Shown here one piece after another: positions 8,249-13,133 of a stretch of DNA of 13,133 nucleotides. This DNA is from Deinococcus marmoris DSM 12784 (lineage in GTDB: Bacteria; Deinococcota; Deinococci; Deinococcales; Deinococcaceae). The translations under genes and the position numbers were made by a program. The DNA lies in the NCBI RefSeq assembly GCF_000701405.1, contig NZ_JNIV01000110.1:1-13133 (forward strand), written 5' to 3'. The first letter of the stretch is position 1; every line of letters begins with the position of its first letter. Below the pieces are notes generated by a model that was not told the origin of the DNA, did not search any database, and saw nothing but the letters and a program-made list of their open reading frames with translations.

Positions 8249-9395
8249 GGCCGGGGTCTGCGGGAAACGGCACCTCGCGCGGCATCCCCAGGACGGCGGC
8301 GTACACGTCCAGCACCCGCGCCGCCACCCCTGCCGGAGTGGTCCCCGAGGCAAAATCGCGCGCCCCGGCGGACAGCCGCCCCCACAGCGCCGGGTCATCC
8401 AGAATGGCCTGGGAGTGGCGGATCATGGCGTTGACGTCCGCCGGGGCCACCAGATAACCGCTGCGCTCGTGGGCCACGCTACTTAACGTGCCGCGTGCGC
8501 CCACTGCCACCACCGGAACGCCCATCAGCTCGGCCTCCTGCAACACCAAGCCCTGCGTTTCGGTGTCGCTGGCGAACAGGAACAGTTCGGCCAGACGGTA
8601 ATACGCGCCGACCTCGGTCCAGGGCTTGACGCCCAGAAAGCTCACGCGGCCCTCAATGCCCAGGCGGCGGGCGTGGGCTTCCAGATGCACGCGCTCCGGT
8701 CCCTCGCCCAGCAGCACCAGATGGGTGTCCGGCAACTGCGCCACGGTGTCCAGCACATGATCGAAACGTTTCTCGCGGGCCAGCCGTCCCACGCTCAGCA
8801 GGCGGCGTTTGCCCGCAGGCCAGGGATTCTCAATCGGCGGAGCGGCGTGCAACACCCGCGCATCGATGCTGGTGGGAATGACCACCGGGTTGCGAACGCG
8901 CATGGCGTGCAACACGTCCAGCACCCCGGCGGTAGGGGTGATCACGGCGTCGGCGCGGCCGTACAGCAGGCCCATGATGCGGGTCACGGCCCCGGTGTGG
9001 CGCTGCAAGGCCGTGACGCCCGGCACGTAATGGGTGTACGCCTCGATGTGGGTGTGGTACGTCGCCACATGCGGCACGTTCCATTTGCGGGCCAGCCGCG
9101 CCCCGGCCAGCCCCAGCGTCAGCGGCGTATGGGTATGCACCACGTCATAACGCTGCTCAAAATCCTTGCGGGTGGGCCACGCCAGCCGGTAGCTGGGCAA
9201 AAATGTGTAGCTGATGCTGGGCACGCGCCTCACATCCATGCGGTTGTCCACGTTGTCGGGGAAATCGGGGGCCACCACGTCCACATGGTGCCCCAGCGCC
9301 CTTAACTCGTCACTCAGCAGACCCACACTGGTCACGATGCCGTTCTGATCGGGCAGAAAGGTGTCTGTAAACAGGCCGATGCGGAGAGGTCTCAT
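8193..9395 (-). CDS. Family 4 glycosyltransferase, diacylglycerol glucosyltransferase-like
   Basis: 400 residues with the two-domain GT-B fold. N-half: [20 protein letters not shown] (5-24), [12 protein letters not shown] (84-95), and [14 protein letters not shown] (112-125). The last two motifs and the opening resemble 1,2-diacylglycerol 3-glucosyltransferases such as the Acholeplasma enzyme. C-half: [10 protein letters not shown] (201-210) and the E-x7-E donor site E279...E287 in [19 protein letters not shown]. It probably adds a sugar to a membrane lipid or lipid-linked acceptor on the inner face. Start: ATG at 9395; the longer frame to 9611 has no conserved content. No ribosome site is obvious, but a 33-codon frame upstream (9493-9392) ends in an ATGA overlap with this ATG. 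A mannosyltransferase for phosphatidylinositol-like lipids is the alternative. Confidence 0.88.
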   Translation of the reverse strand: MRPLRIGLFTDTFLPDQNGIVTSVGLLSDELRALGHHVDVVAPDFPDNVDNRMDVRRVPSISYTFLPSYRLAWPTRKDFEQRYDVVHTHTPLTLGLAGARLARKWNVPHVATYHTHIEAYTHYVPGVTALQRHTGAVTRIMGLLYGRADAVITPTAGVLDVLHAMRVRNPVVIPTSIDARVLHAAPPIENPWPAGKRRLLSVGRLAREKRFDHVLDTVAQLPDTHLVLLGEGPERVHLEAHARRLGIEGRVSFLGVKPWTEVGAYYRLAELFLFASDTETQGLVLQEAELMGVPVVAVGARGTLSSVAHERSGYLVAPADVNAMIRHSQAILDDPALWGRLSAGARDFASGTTPAGVAARVLDVYAAVLGMPREVPFPADPGLSASAVGPSGQSILAYDP

Positions 9396-9493
9396 CCGTT
9401 CCCACCGGCAAAGTTCCGTTCCGGGAGAGGCCGTCCTGCTGGGGAGGGGGAAGTCTGGGGCATCGCTAGACAGGAGGATACGACACCGGACAT
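9392..9493 (-). CDS. Possible 33-codon upstream frame coupled to the GT4 gene
   Basis: It opens with ATG at 9493 ([13 protein letters not shown]...), has AGGTGG about 11 bases before the ATG, and its TGA overlaps the GT4 ATG as ATGA. No homology is recognised and the content is low-complexity ([12 protein letters not shown]). In GC-rich DNA such open frames arise by chance. It is listed because the overlap could couple translation of a gene that lacks its own ribosome site. Confidence 0.2.
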   Translation of the reverse strand: MSGVVSSCLAMPQTSPSPAGRPLPERNFAGGNG

Positions 9494-9522
9494 GAGAGAG
9501 TCGTCCACCTTTGGTCTCATGT
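9490..9522. promoter_or_regulatory. Inverted repeat between divergent GT4 and YkoP-like genes
   Basis: ACATGAGA and TCTCATGT form perfect 8-bp arms separated by 17 bases, roughly centre-to-centre 25. It lies in the 214-base space between the GT4 gene and the YkoP-like gene, where a shared regulator could act. Only pattern evidence. Confidence 0.35.
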
Positions 9523-9556
9523 TGCGGCCCTGCTGATACCGGGCAGGCGGGGCCAC

Positions 9557-9592
9557 TTCGCCGGGGACGGCGAAACCCGCTACAGTCGCCAT
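9557..9592 (+). promoter_or_regulatory. Promoter and small inverted repeat ahead of the YkoP-like gene
   Basis: TACAGT (9581-9586) is a TANNNT -10 followed by 6 bases and an ATG at 9593. TTCGCC (9557-9562) lies 18 bases upstream but matches the -35 poorly. TTCGCC and GGCGAA (9569-9574) form a 6-bp inverted repeat inside the promoter, a possible operator. The expected transcript begins at the ATG of a six-codon leader, not at the main start (9610). Confidence 0.5.
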
Positions 9593-9613
9593 ATGAGTAC
9601 AGCTCCCGCATGA
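9593..9613 (+). CDS. Six-codon leader frame MSTAPA overlapping the YkoP-like start
   Basis: ATG at 9593 opens a frame reading M-S-T-A-P-A-stop. Its TGA (9611-9613) overlaps the ATG of the main gene (9610-9612) as ATGA. It arose through a tandem 17-bp duplication: 9593-9609 and 9610-9626 match at 14 of 17 bases, and both encode MSTAP. The -10 element is set for this first ATG. The main gene would then be reached by termination and re-start. Confidence 0.45.
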   Translation: MSTAPA

Positions 9614-10635
9614 GTACCGCGCCCCCCCCCTTCCTGGCCGCCCAGCTCCGCGCCGGGGCCTACGGCGCATGGGCAGGCGGCCACCCCGGCGCACCCGAAG
9701 TCGGCGTGACCGTGCCCATTCGGGATGAAGGCGAAATCCGGGGCGTTCTGGCCGCGCTGCTGGAGCTGAAGGCAGAAGTTACCCTGCTGGTCTCTCCCAC
9801 CCTCGCCCAGCACGCACCAGACGCCCTTTACGCCGCCACACAGGCCGGGCACGAGATCGCCGGAATGGGTGAGCCAGGGCAGATCAGCGCGTTCGAGGTG
9901 GCTGCCGCTCAGACCGTTCAAAGCTGGGATTCGGAACGTCTGAGCCGCGCCAGCCTGCGCCTGCTGGCCGCGCAGGGCATCCACCCCCTCCCCGTCCCGC
10001 TGGATGCGCCGCAGCCGGGGCAGACGATGTGTGTGTCGCCGGGAGAACTAGAACACAGGCTGCCAGCGATGCGGGCGCTGGGCTACCGCCCGGTCCCCGT
10101 GCGCGACATTCCGGGCTTGAGGCTGGCCGGGCCGCGTGACCTGCTGCTGCACCTGTACACCCATACCGTGGAAGCCAATTTTGCCCGCAAACATAAGGTG
10201 ATCGATCTGGCGCAGCGGGCTGACGCCGTGATGCGGGTGGCCCCGCTGGACCACGCACCGGAGCCGCTGCCCCTGCCGCGAGATACCCCCACCGCCGAAC
10301 TGCACCTGCACTCCCCGCGCATCGTGGGGCTGGCTGGACGAAGTGCGCTGACCGCCTACCGCGCCTACCTCCGCAGCCTGCGGGACGTGGCCGCCGCCAT
10401 GCAGACCCTGCCCGAATTGCAAGGCGCGCGGGCGGTGTTCGCCGTCACCCTGTTCCACGCGCAACTGGAACAGGGCGGTTTCACATTGCTGCCGCTGCCG
10501 CCCGCCCGCGCCCGCCTCTATGGCCTGGGTTTCCGGGTACTGCGACTCGTTTACGGCACCGCCCGCCCGCCCAGTGAACCGCAGCCAAAAATGGCCTGGA
10601 TGACGCGGGAGGCGTTTCTGGCGAAGTACGGGTGA
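9610..10635 (+). CDS. Inactive NodB-like deacetylase with YkoP-like C-terminal domain
   Basis: 341 residues. The N-half (about 30-170) follows the NodB fold: [10 protein letters not shown] aligns with [10 protein letters not shown] of the deacetylase encoded at 5512-6249, and [27 protein letters not shown] aligns with [27 protein letters not shown]. The catalytic aspartates are replaced by P-I, and the metal histidine motif by GMGEP, so hydrolysis is unlikely. The C-half (about 225-341) has [38 protein letters not shown] and [14 protein letters not shown], which I recognise as similar to YkoP-type domains found near glycosyltransferases in Bacillus and actinobacteria. There is no signal peptide or membrane segment. 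It may bind the glycan or scaffold the neighbouring enzymes. The start was chosen from the leaderless promoter and the loss of homology upstream; TTG at 9511 is unlikely. A C9 tract occupies codons 5-7. Confidence 0.7.
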   Translation: MSTAPPPFLAAQLRAGAYGAWAGGHPGAPEVGVTVPIRDEGEIRGVLAALLELKAEVTLLVSPTLAQHAPDALYAATQAGHEIAGMGEPGQISAFEVAAAQTVQSWDSERLSRASLRLLAAQGIHPLPVPLDAPQPGQTMCVSPGELEHRLPAMRALGYRPVPVRDIPGLRLAGPRDLLLHLYTHTVEANFARKHKVIDLAQRADAVMRVAPLDHAPEPLPLPRDTPTAELHLHSPRIVGLAGRSALTAYRAYLRSLRDVAAAMQTLPELQGARAVFAVTLFHAQLEQGGFTLLPLPPARARLYGLGFRVLRLVYGTARPPSEPQPKMAWMTREAFLAKYG

Positions 10636-10648
10636 GCTTGACTGCCTG

Positions 10649-10692
10649 CATGATCATTTTTTGACCCATAGATCATGTGTTAAATTCTGGCC
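10649..10692 (+). promoter_or_regulatory. mazE promoter with likely autoregulatory operator
   Basis: TAAATT (10681-10686) stands 6 bases before the mazE ATG, giving a leaderless layout. Just upstream, CATGATC (10649-10655) and GATCATG (10671-10677) are perfect 7-bp arms whose centres are 22 bases apart, about two turns of DNA, as expected for two antitoxin dimers on one face. TTGACC at 10661-10666 is only 14 bases from the -10, too close for a normal -35. Confidence 0.5.
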
Positions 10693-10944
10693 ATGACTCA
10701 GGCCCACCGTAAGCACGTCGTTTTTCCATCTGACACCCTGCGCTTTCTGGAGGAGTACCAGCGCAAGCACCAGCTTCCCTCCTTCAGCGCCACCATTGAG
10801 GCTGCCGCGCTGGCCTTGCAGCAACAGGAACTGCGTCAGGCCTACGCTCAATACGCCCAGGACTTCGCTCAGGACACCCAGGCCCAGGCAGAGGCCGAAG
10901 AGTGGCTGGACTTCCCGATGGAAGCCCCGCAGGATCAGGGGTGA
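10693..10944 (+). CDS. mazE: MazE-type antitoxin, ribbon-helix-helix
   Basis: 83 residues. The N-terminus has a short strand (RKHVVFP) followed by two helices (SDTLRFLEEYQRKHQ and SFSATIEAAALALQQQ), the ribbon-helix-helix fold that binds DNA as a dimer. The middle is glutamine- and alanine-rich, and the acidic end (AEAEEWLDFPMEAP) is the kind of tail that lies in the MazF active groove and blocks it. Deinococcus radiodurans has a studied MazEF pair of similar make-up. The start is fixed by the leaderless -10. Unlike most pairs, the toxin gene does not follow directly: 133 bases intervene. Confidence 0.82.
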   Translation: MTQAHRKHVVFPSDTLRFLEEYQRKHQLPSFSATIEAAALALQQQELRQAYAQYAQDFAQDTQAQAEAEEWLDFPMEAPQDQG

Positions 10945-10958
10945 GACGGGTTCCGTCT
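10944..10958 (+). other. Hairpin at the mazE stop codon
   Basis: AGACGG, GTT, CCGTCT: a perfect 6-bp stem starting at the last base of the mazE stop. Its inner part (ACGGGTTCC, 10946-10954) can also pair with GGAACCCGT at 11006-11014, giving two mutually exclusive structures. There is no T run, so it is not a standard terminator; it may slow the polymerase or protect the mazE messenger. Confidence 0.4.
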
Positions 10959-11045
10959 GTAACGCCCTCAAACTGGGAAAGCGCCAGTCTGCCAACTCCA
11001 CGCCCGGAACCCGTTCTTCTCATCCTCGCGTCCGCTCGGATTTCC

Positions 11046-11062
11046 ATCGTTTTGCAAACGAT
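11046..11062. promoter_or_regulatory. 17-bp palindrome directly before mazF
   Basis: ATCGTTT, TGC, AAACGAT is a perfect 7-bp inverted repeat ending 15 bases before the mazF ATG. It lies in the unusual gap between antitoxin and toxin genes and could be an operator for separate control of the toxin. No good -10 is seen between it and the ATG. Confidence 0.45.
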
Positions 11063-11077
11063 TCAATCAGAGTCCTT

Positions 11078-11413
11078 ATGAGACGCGGCGACCTGTATCT
11101 GGTCAACTTTGAACCCAGCACGCCCGGAGAACCCGCCCGCACCCGGCCCGCCGTGATTCTGACCAATAACCTTGCTAACGAAACGCTGCCGCATCTGGTG
11201 GTGGCCCCGGTGACCAGCAATATCAGCCGGGAATACCCCTTTGATGTCCCGCTCCCCGCTGGAAGTTGCGGCCTGACCGAGAGCAGCCGCGTGCAACTGA
11301 ATTACATCCGGGGCCTGAACCGCAGCCGGATCGGACGCTATCTGGGAAGCCTGACCACCGCGCAGATGAGCCAACTGGACGGCAAATTGAGGGTTCATCT
11401 GGGGCTGAGCTAA
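11078..11413 (+). CDS. mazF: MazF-type toxin, sequence-specific endoribonuclease
   Basis: 111 residues, the normal length. It opens MRRGDLYLVNFEPSTPGEPARTRPAVILTN, the conserved beta-barrel start with the catalytic arginine region near RTRP. VVAPVTSNIS (41-50) carries the catalytic threonine. SSRVQLNYIRGLNRSRIGRYLGSL (69-92) forms the dimer and antitoxin-binding side. It should cut single-stranded mRNA at a short motif and stop growth when MazE is lost. The frame stays open upstream to 10796, but that part reads mazE DNA out of frame. ATG at 11078 gives the family start exactly. There is no clear ribosome site (AGTCCTT precedes the ATG), so toxin translation may be weak, which suits a toxin. 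Confidence 0.88.
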   Translation: MRRGDLYLVNFEPSTPGEPARTRPAVILTNNLANETLPHLVVAPVTSNISREYPFDVPLPAGSCGLTESSRVQLNYIRGLNRSRIGRYLGSLTTAQMSQLDGKLRVHLGLS

Positions 11414-11482
11414 AGCAGTCACCGACGATCACGCCACCCGTTCTCATACGCAAGCAGGCGACGTGTGACCAGGCAAGCTCAC

Positions 11483-11488
11483 TACAAT
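11483..11488 (+). promoter_or_regulatory. -10 element of leaderless nitroreductase messenger
   Basis: TACAAT, close to the TATAAT consensus, lies 7 bases before the ATG at 11496. The -35 at 17-18 bases is poor. The same layout occurs at four other starts in this window. Confidence 0.65.
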
Positions 11489-11495
11489 TCACAGT

Positions 11496-12311
11496 ATGAA
11501 AACCGTAGCCCAGACGCTGAGATCGCACCGTTCCATCCGACAGTTCAAACCCGATGAAATTCCCCAGACCGTCATTGATGAGGTGCTGCACGAGGCCGTC
11601 ATGGGAACGTCCTCGTCGGGGAACCTCAACAGCTACTCCATGATCGTGACCCGTGACCCGGCGCGAAAACGGCGGCTGTACGAATTGCACAGCGAACAGG
11701 AGTTCGTCCTTCAGGCCCCGCTGGTGATCACCTTCTGCGCCGACTGGCACCGCACGCGGCAGTGGCTGAAGCTGCGGGGGGCACGGGACAACTTCAACAA
11801 CTTTCTGGGCTATCAGGTGGCCGCGAACGAGGCGATGCTGATTTCGCAGAGCGTGACCCTGGGTTTTGAGGCGCGGGGCTACGGCATCTGCTACATGGGA
11901 ACCACGCTCCAGGCCATGCAGGACATCGCAAATTATCTGGACCTTCCTGAAACCTGCCTGCCCATTACCACCATCGTGGTAGGTGTGCCCGACGAGCAAC
12001 CGGAGCGGCGTGAGCGCCTGCCGATGCGGGCCTATGTTCACGACGAAACGTACCAGGAGGCCAGCATGTCCGAACTGGAGGAGCTGTATGTGGCGCGGGA
12101 GGAAAGTGGTTGGCAACGGTACATGTCCATGCCGCATCTGAAGGCCATGTGCGAGGAGGGCGGCATTACCTCGCTGGCGCAGATGTACACCAGTCCTTAC
12201 AAATATGACCCGGACGCCTACGCGGCTACTTCATTGCAGGTACTGGAAGCGCTCAGGGGGCGGGGATTTTTGCCGGGTGGGTTGGAGGTTGGGCAGAGTG
12301 ATAAAGCTTAA
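11496..12311 (+). CDS. NfsA/FRP-like nitroreductase (FMN oxidoreductase)
   Basis: 271 residues. The N-terminus TLRSHRSIRQFKPDEIPQ (7-24) is the FMN-phosphate-binding signature. SSSGNLNSYSMIVTRDPARK (39-58) follows the NfsA pattern (S-x-N-L-Q-x-W-x-x-I-V-x-D). EARGYGICYMGT and ANYLDLPETCLPITTIVVGVPDEQPERRERLPMRAYVHDETY match the second half of the fold in this family. It should be a cytoplasmic NAD(P)H-dependent reductase of quinones, flavins or nitro compounds, working as a dimer. It is somewhat longer than E. coli NfsA (about 240 residues); the excess is in the C-terminal tail. It has its own promoter and is not coupled to mazF. Its 3' end overlaps the unknown gene on the minus strand by 59 bases. 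Confidence 0.85.
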   Translation: MKTVAQTLRSHRSIRQFKPDEIPQTVIDEVLHEAVMGTSSSGNLNSYSMIVTRDPARKRRLYELHSEQEFVLQAPLVITFCADWHRTRQWLKLRGARDNFNNFLGYQVAANEAMLISQSVTLGFEARGYGICYMGTTLQAMQDIANYLDLPETCLPITTIVVGVPDEQPERRERLPMRAYVHDETYQEASMSELEELYVAREESGWQRYMSMPHLKAMCEEGGITSLAQMYTSPYKYDPDAYAATSLQVLEALRGRGFLPGGLEVGQSDKA

Positions 12312-12768
12312 AACCTAGCCTTTCGTGAATATTTTCTACCCAATTCTCTTCCATCAAATTGATGAAAGTTTCAAATCCGCCCTCAATTAGAATTTCCGAT
12401 CTATCGCATTGCCAAGATAATTCAATACACCATTCTTCGTTACCTTTGATCTGCTCTTCAATGAAGTTAAGAACCCGTTTGATAGTATATTTATTGTCAA
12501 AATGCGAGACATCCAGCAAATGGCAACGAATGAGTTCTCCAACACTTCCAAGGCTTATAGTTTTCCAAGAAGTTTTGATAGGAATTTCGGGAATATTTTT
12601 GAATACAAATGCTGGCATGACTGGAAGCTTGTACCCTTCAATCTCCAGGAAAGTGGGTTCTTCAACAATTACTTCAGCGCCCCAGTAAAAAACGCGCCCT
12701 TCAGGGGTAGCGTATTTTGATGAAATTATCTCAGGAACTGAAAGATACAAGCAGGCATCCACTAGCAT
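12253..12768 (-). CDS. Unknown protein in an AT-rich, foreign-looking island
   Basis: 171 residues from ATG at 12768. No family is recognised. It looks like a soluble alpha/beta protein with many acidic and aromatic residues (RVFYWGAEVIVEEPTFLEIEGYKLP, EEWCIELSWQC, FINLMEENWVENIHERLG), a style common among immunity proteins and small phage-related proteins. Two sampled 60-base stretches are about 38% and 32% GC, far below the neighbours. Its last roughly 19 residues (LYHSAQPPTHPAKIPAP and just before) are read from the antisense of the nitroreductase tail, so the original stop was probably lost at the junction near 12305. Start: GAGGTGAT (12774-12767) overlaps the ATG; GTG at 12762, four bases after that site, is an equally good start. 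Confidence 0.6.
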   Translation of the reverse strand: MLVDACLYLSVPEIISSKYATPEGRVFYWGAEVIVEEPTFLEIEGYKLPVMPAFVFKNIPEIPIKTSWKTISLGSVGELIRCHLLDVSHFDNKYTIKRVLNFIEEQIKGNEEWCIELSWQCDRSEILIEGGFETFINLMEENWVENIHERLGFKLYHSAQPPTHPAKIPAP

Positions 12769-12771
12769 CAC

Positions 12772-12887
12772 CTCGTCTACGTTGAATTATAACTGACCTT
12801 ACGCGCTACGATTTGAAGACTCCATGAAATCATCAGGATTTCTTGCTTCGCACTGCGGCGACGCAAACTGGGGAGGTGACTCGCCGG
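12772..12887. other. Gap holding the probable left end of the second insertion sequence
   Basis: 116 bases between the unknown gene and the second transposase. Composition rises from AT-rich to GC-rich across it, and GGAGGTGA near its right end is the transposase ribosome site. The left inverted repeat must lie here, but its mate is beyond the window, so the boundary cannot be placed. Confidence 0.4.
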
Positions 12888-13133
12888 ATGATGGAACTGT
12901 ACAGCGATTTCTTGATCTCCTCGTTCGGTCAAACGAGTGCCACCATGCTCGCCCAGTTGCTGCTGGGGGAAGTCAGTCACGATCAGGTCACTCGTTTTTT
13001 GCGTCAGGAAGAGGCTTTTTCCCGTACGCTCTGGAAACTGGCAAAGCCGTTGGTCAGGCAGATCGAGCAGGAGGACGGAACGCTGAGTGTCGATGACTGT
13101 GTGATTCCCAAACCTCACAGTCAGGAAAACGGC
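12888..13133 (+). CDS. Transposase N-terminus, IS4/IS701-like, cut by window end
   Basis: 82 codons open to the last base of the window. It reads MMELYSDFLISSFGQTSATM, then LLLGEVSHDQVTRFLRQEE, LWKLAKPLVRQIEQEDG, and LSVDDCVIPKPHSQENG. The 'DYLISSFGqttaT...geiSHDqvTRFL' opening and the 'DD...kp...eNG' stretch with the first catalytic aspartate are typical of IS4/IS701-type DDE transposases. The start is well supported: GGAGGTGA lies 8 bases ahead of ATG at 12888 (12891 is the alternative). The remaining catalytic residues lie outside, so intactness cannot be judged. GC content fits the host better than the AT-rich island beside it. Confidence 0.82.
   Translation, partial: MMELYSDFLISSFGQTSATMLAQLLLGEVSHDQVTRFLRQEEAFSRTLWKLAKPLVRQIEQEDGTLSVDDCVIPKPHSQENG
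12888..13133 (+). mobile_element. Second insertion sequence, partial (left part only)
   Basis: It is defined by the IS4/IS701-like transposase start. Its left end is somewhere in 12772-12887 and its right end is beyond the window. Together with the AT-rich gene at 12253-12768 it marks this edge as an acquired region. Confidence 0.7.

Noticed and set aside
10796..11077. N-terminal extension of mazF to 205 residues
   Set aside because: It would overlap mazE in another frame, is Arg/Pro/Ser-rich, and the known MazF start is exactly at 11078.
12824..13096. 90-residue open frame starting at 12824
   Set aside because: It is out of frame with the transposase start at 12888, which has a strong ribosome site and clear family motifs.

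Overview
The window looks like a piece of a Deinococcus (Deinococcota) chromosome. This is inferred from high GC content, a translation factor IF-3 of the Deinococcus type, a mazEF pair of the type known in D. radiodurans, and repeated use of a TANNNT -10 hexamer placed 6-7 bases before the start codon, which is the leaderless promoter layout described for Deinococcus. The genus is an inference from sequence pattern, not from a database match.

Layout, left to right. (1) 2-987: a nearly complete IS630-type insertion sequence, transposase on the minus strand and split over two frames at an A8 tract. It cuts off the front of a gene whose C-terminal part remains at 989-1339. (2) 1351-2514: a bidirectional terminator, a small CPDC glutaredoxin-like protein and infC (IF-3), both on the minus strand. 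infC very probably starts at a rare ATA codon. (3) 2720-5502: a glycogen debranching enzyme and a NrtR-type Nudix regulator, both plus strand. (4) 5512-10635: a five-gene glycan or glycolipid neighbourhood: a NodB polysaccharide deacetylase and an MFS transporter (minus, near-coupled), a GT2 glycosyltransferase (plus), a GT4 glycosyltransferase resembling diacylglycerol glucosyltransferases (minus), and a protein that looks like a catalytically dead deacetylase fused to a YkoP-like C-terminal domain (plus). (5) 10693-11413: a MazE/MazF toxin-antitoxin pair with an unusual 133-base gap. (6) 11496-12311: an NfsA/FRP-like nitroreductase. (7) About 12305-12780: a foreign-looking AT-rich island with one unknown gene. 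(8) 12888 to the end: the first 82 codons of a second transposase (IS4/IS701-like), running off the window.

The most interesting unit is region 4. Its five genes contain a transporter, an active-looking deacetylase, an apparently inactive deacetylase paralogue and two sugar transferases, which is what a pathway making and exporting a surface glycolipid or polymer would need. The control regions are also unusual. The pseudo-deacetylase gene carries a 17-bp tandem duplication of its own start region, which creates a six-codon leader ending in an ATGA overlap with the real start. Two genes of the set carry C8/C9 tracts within their first codons. No RNA genes, CRISPR array or replication origin were seen. 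Apart from the IS-covered left end, no stretch over 300 bases lacks a gene.
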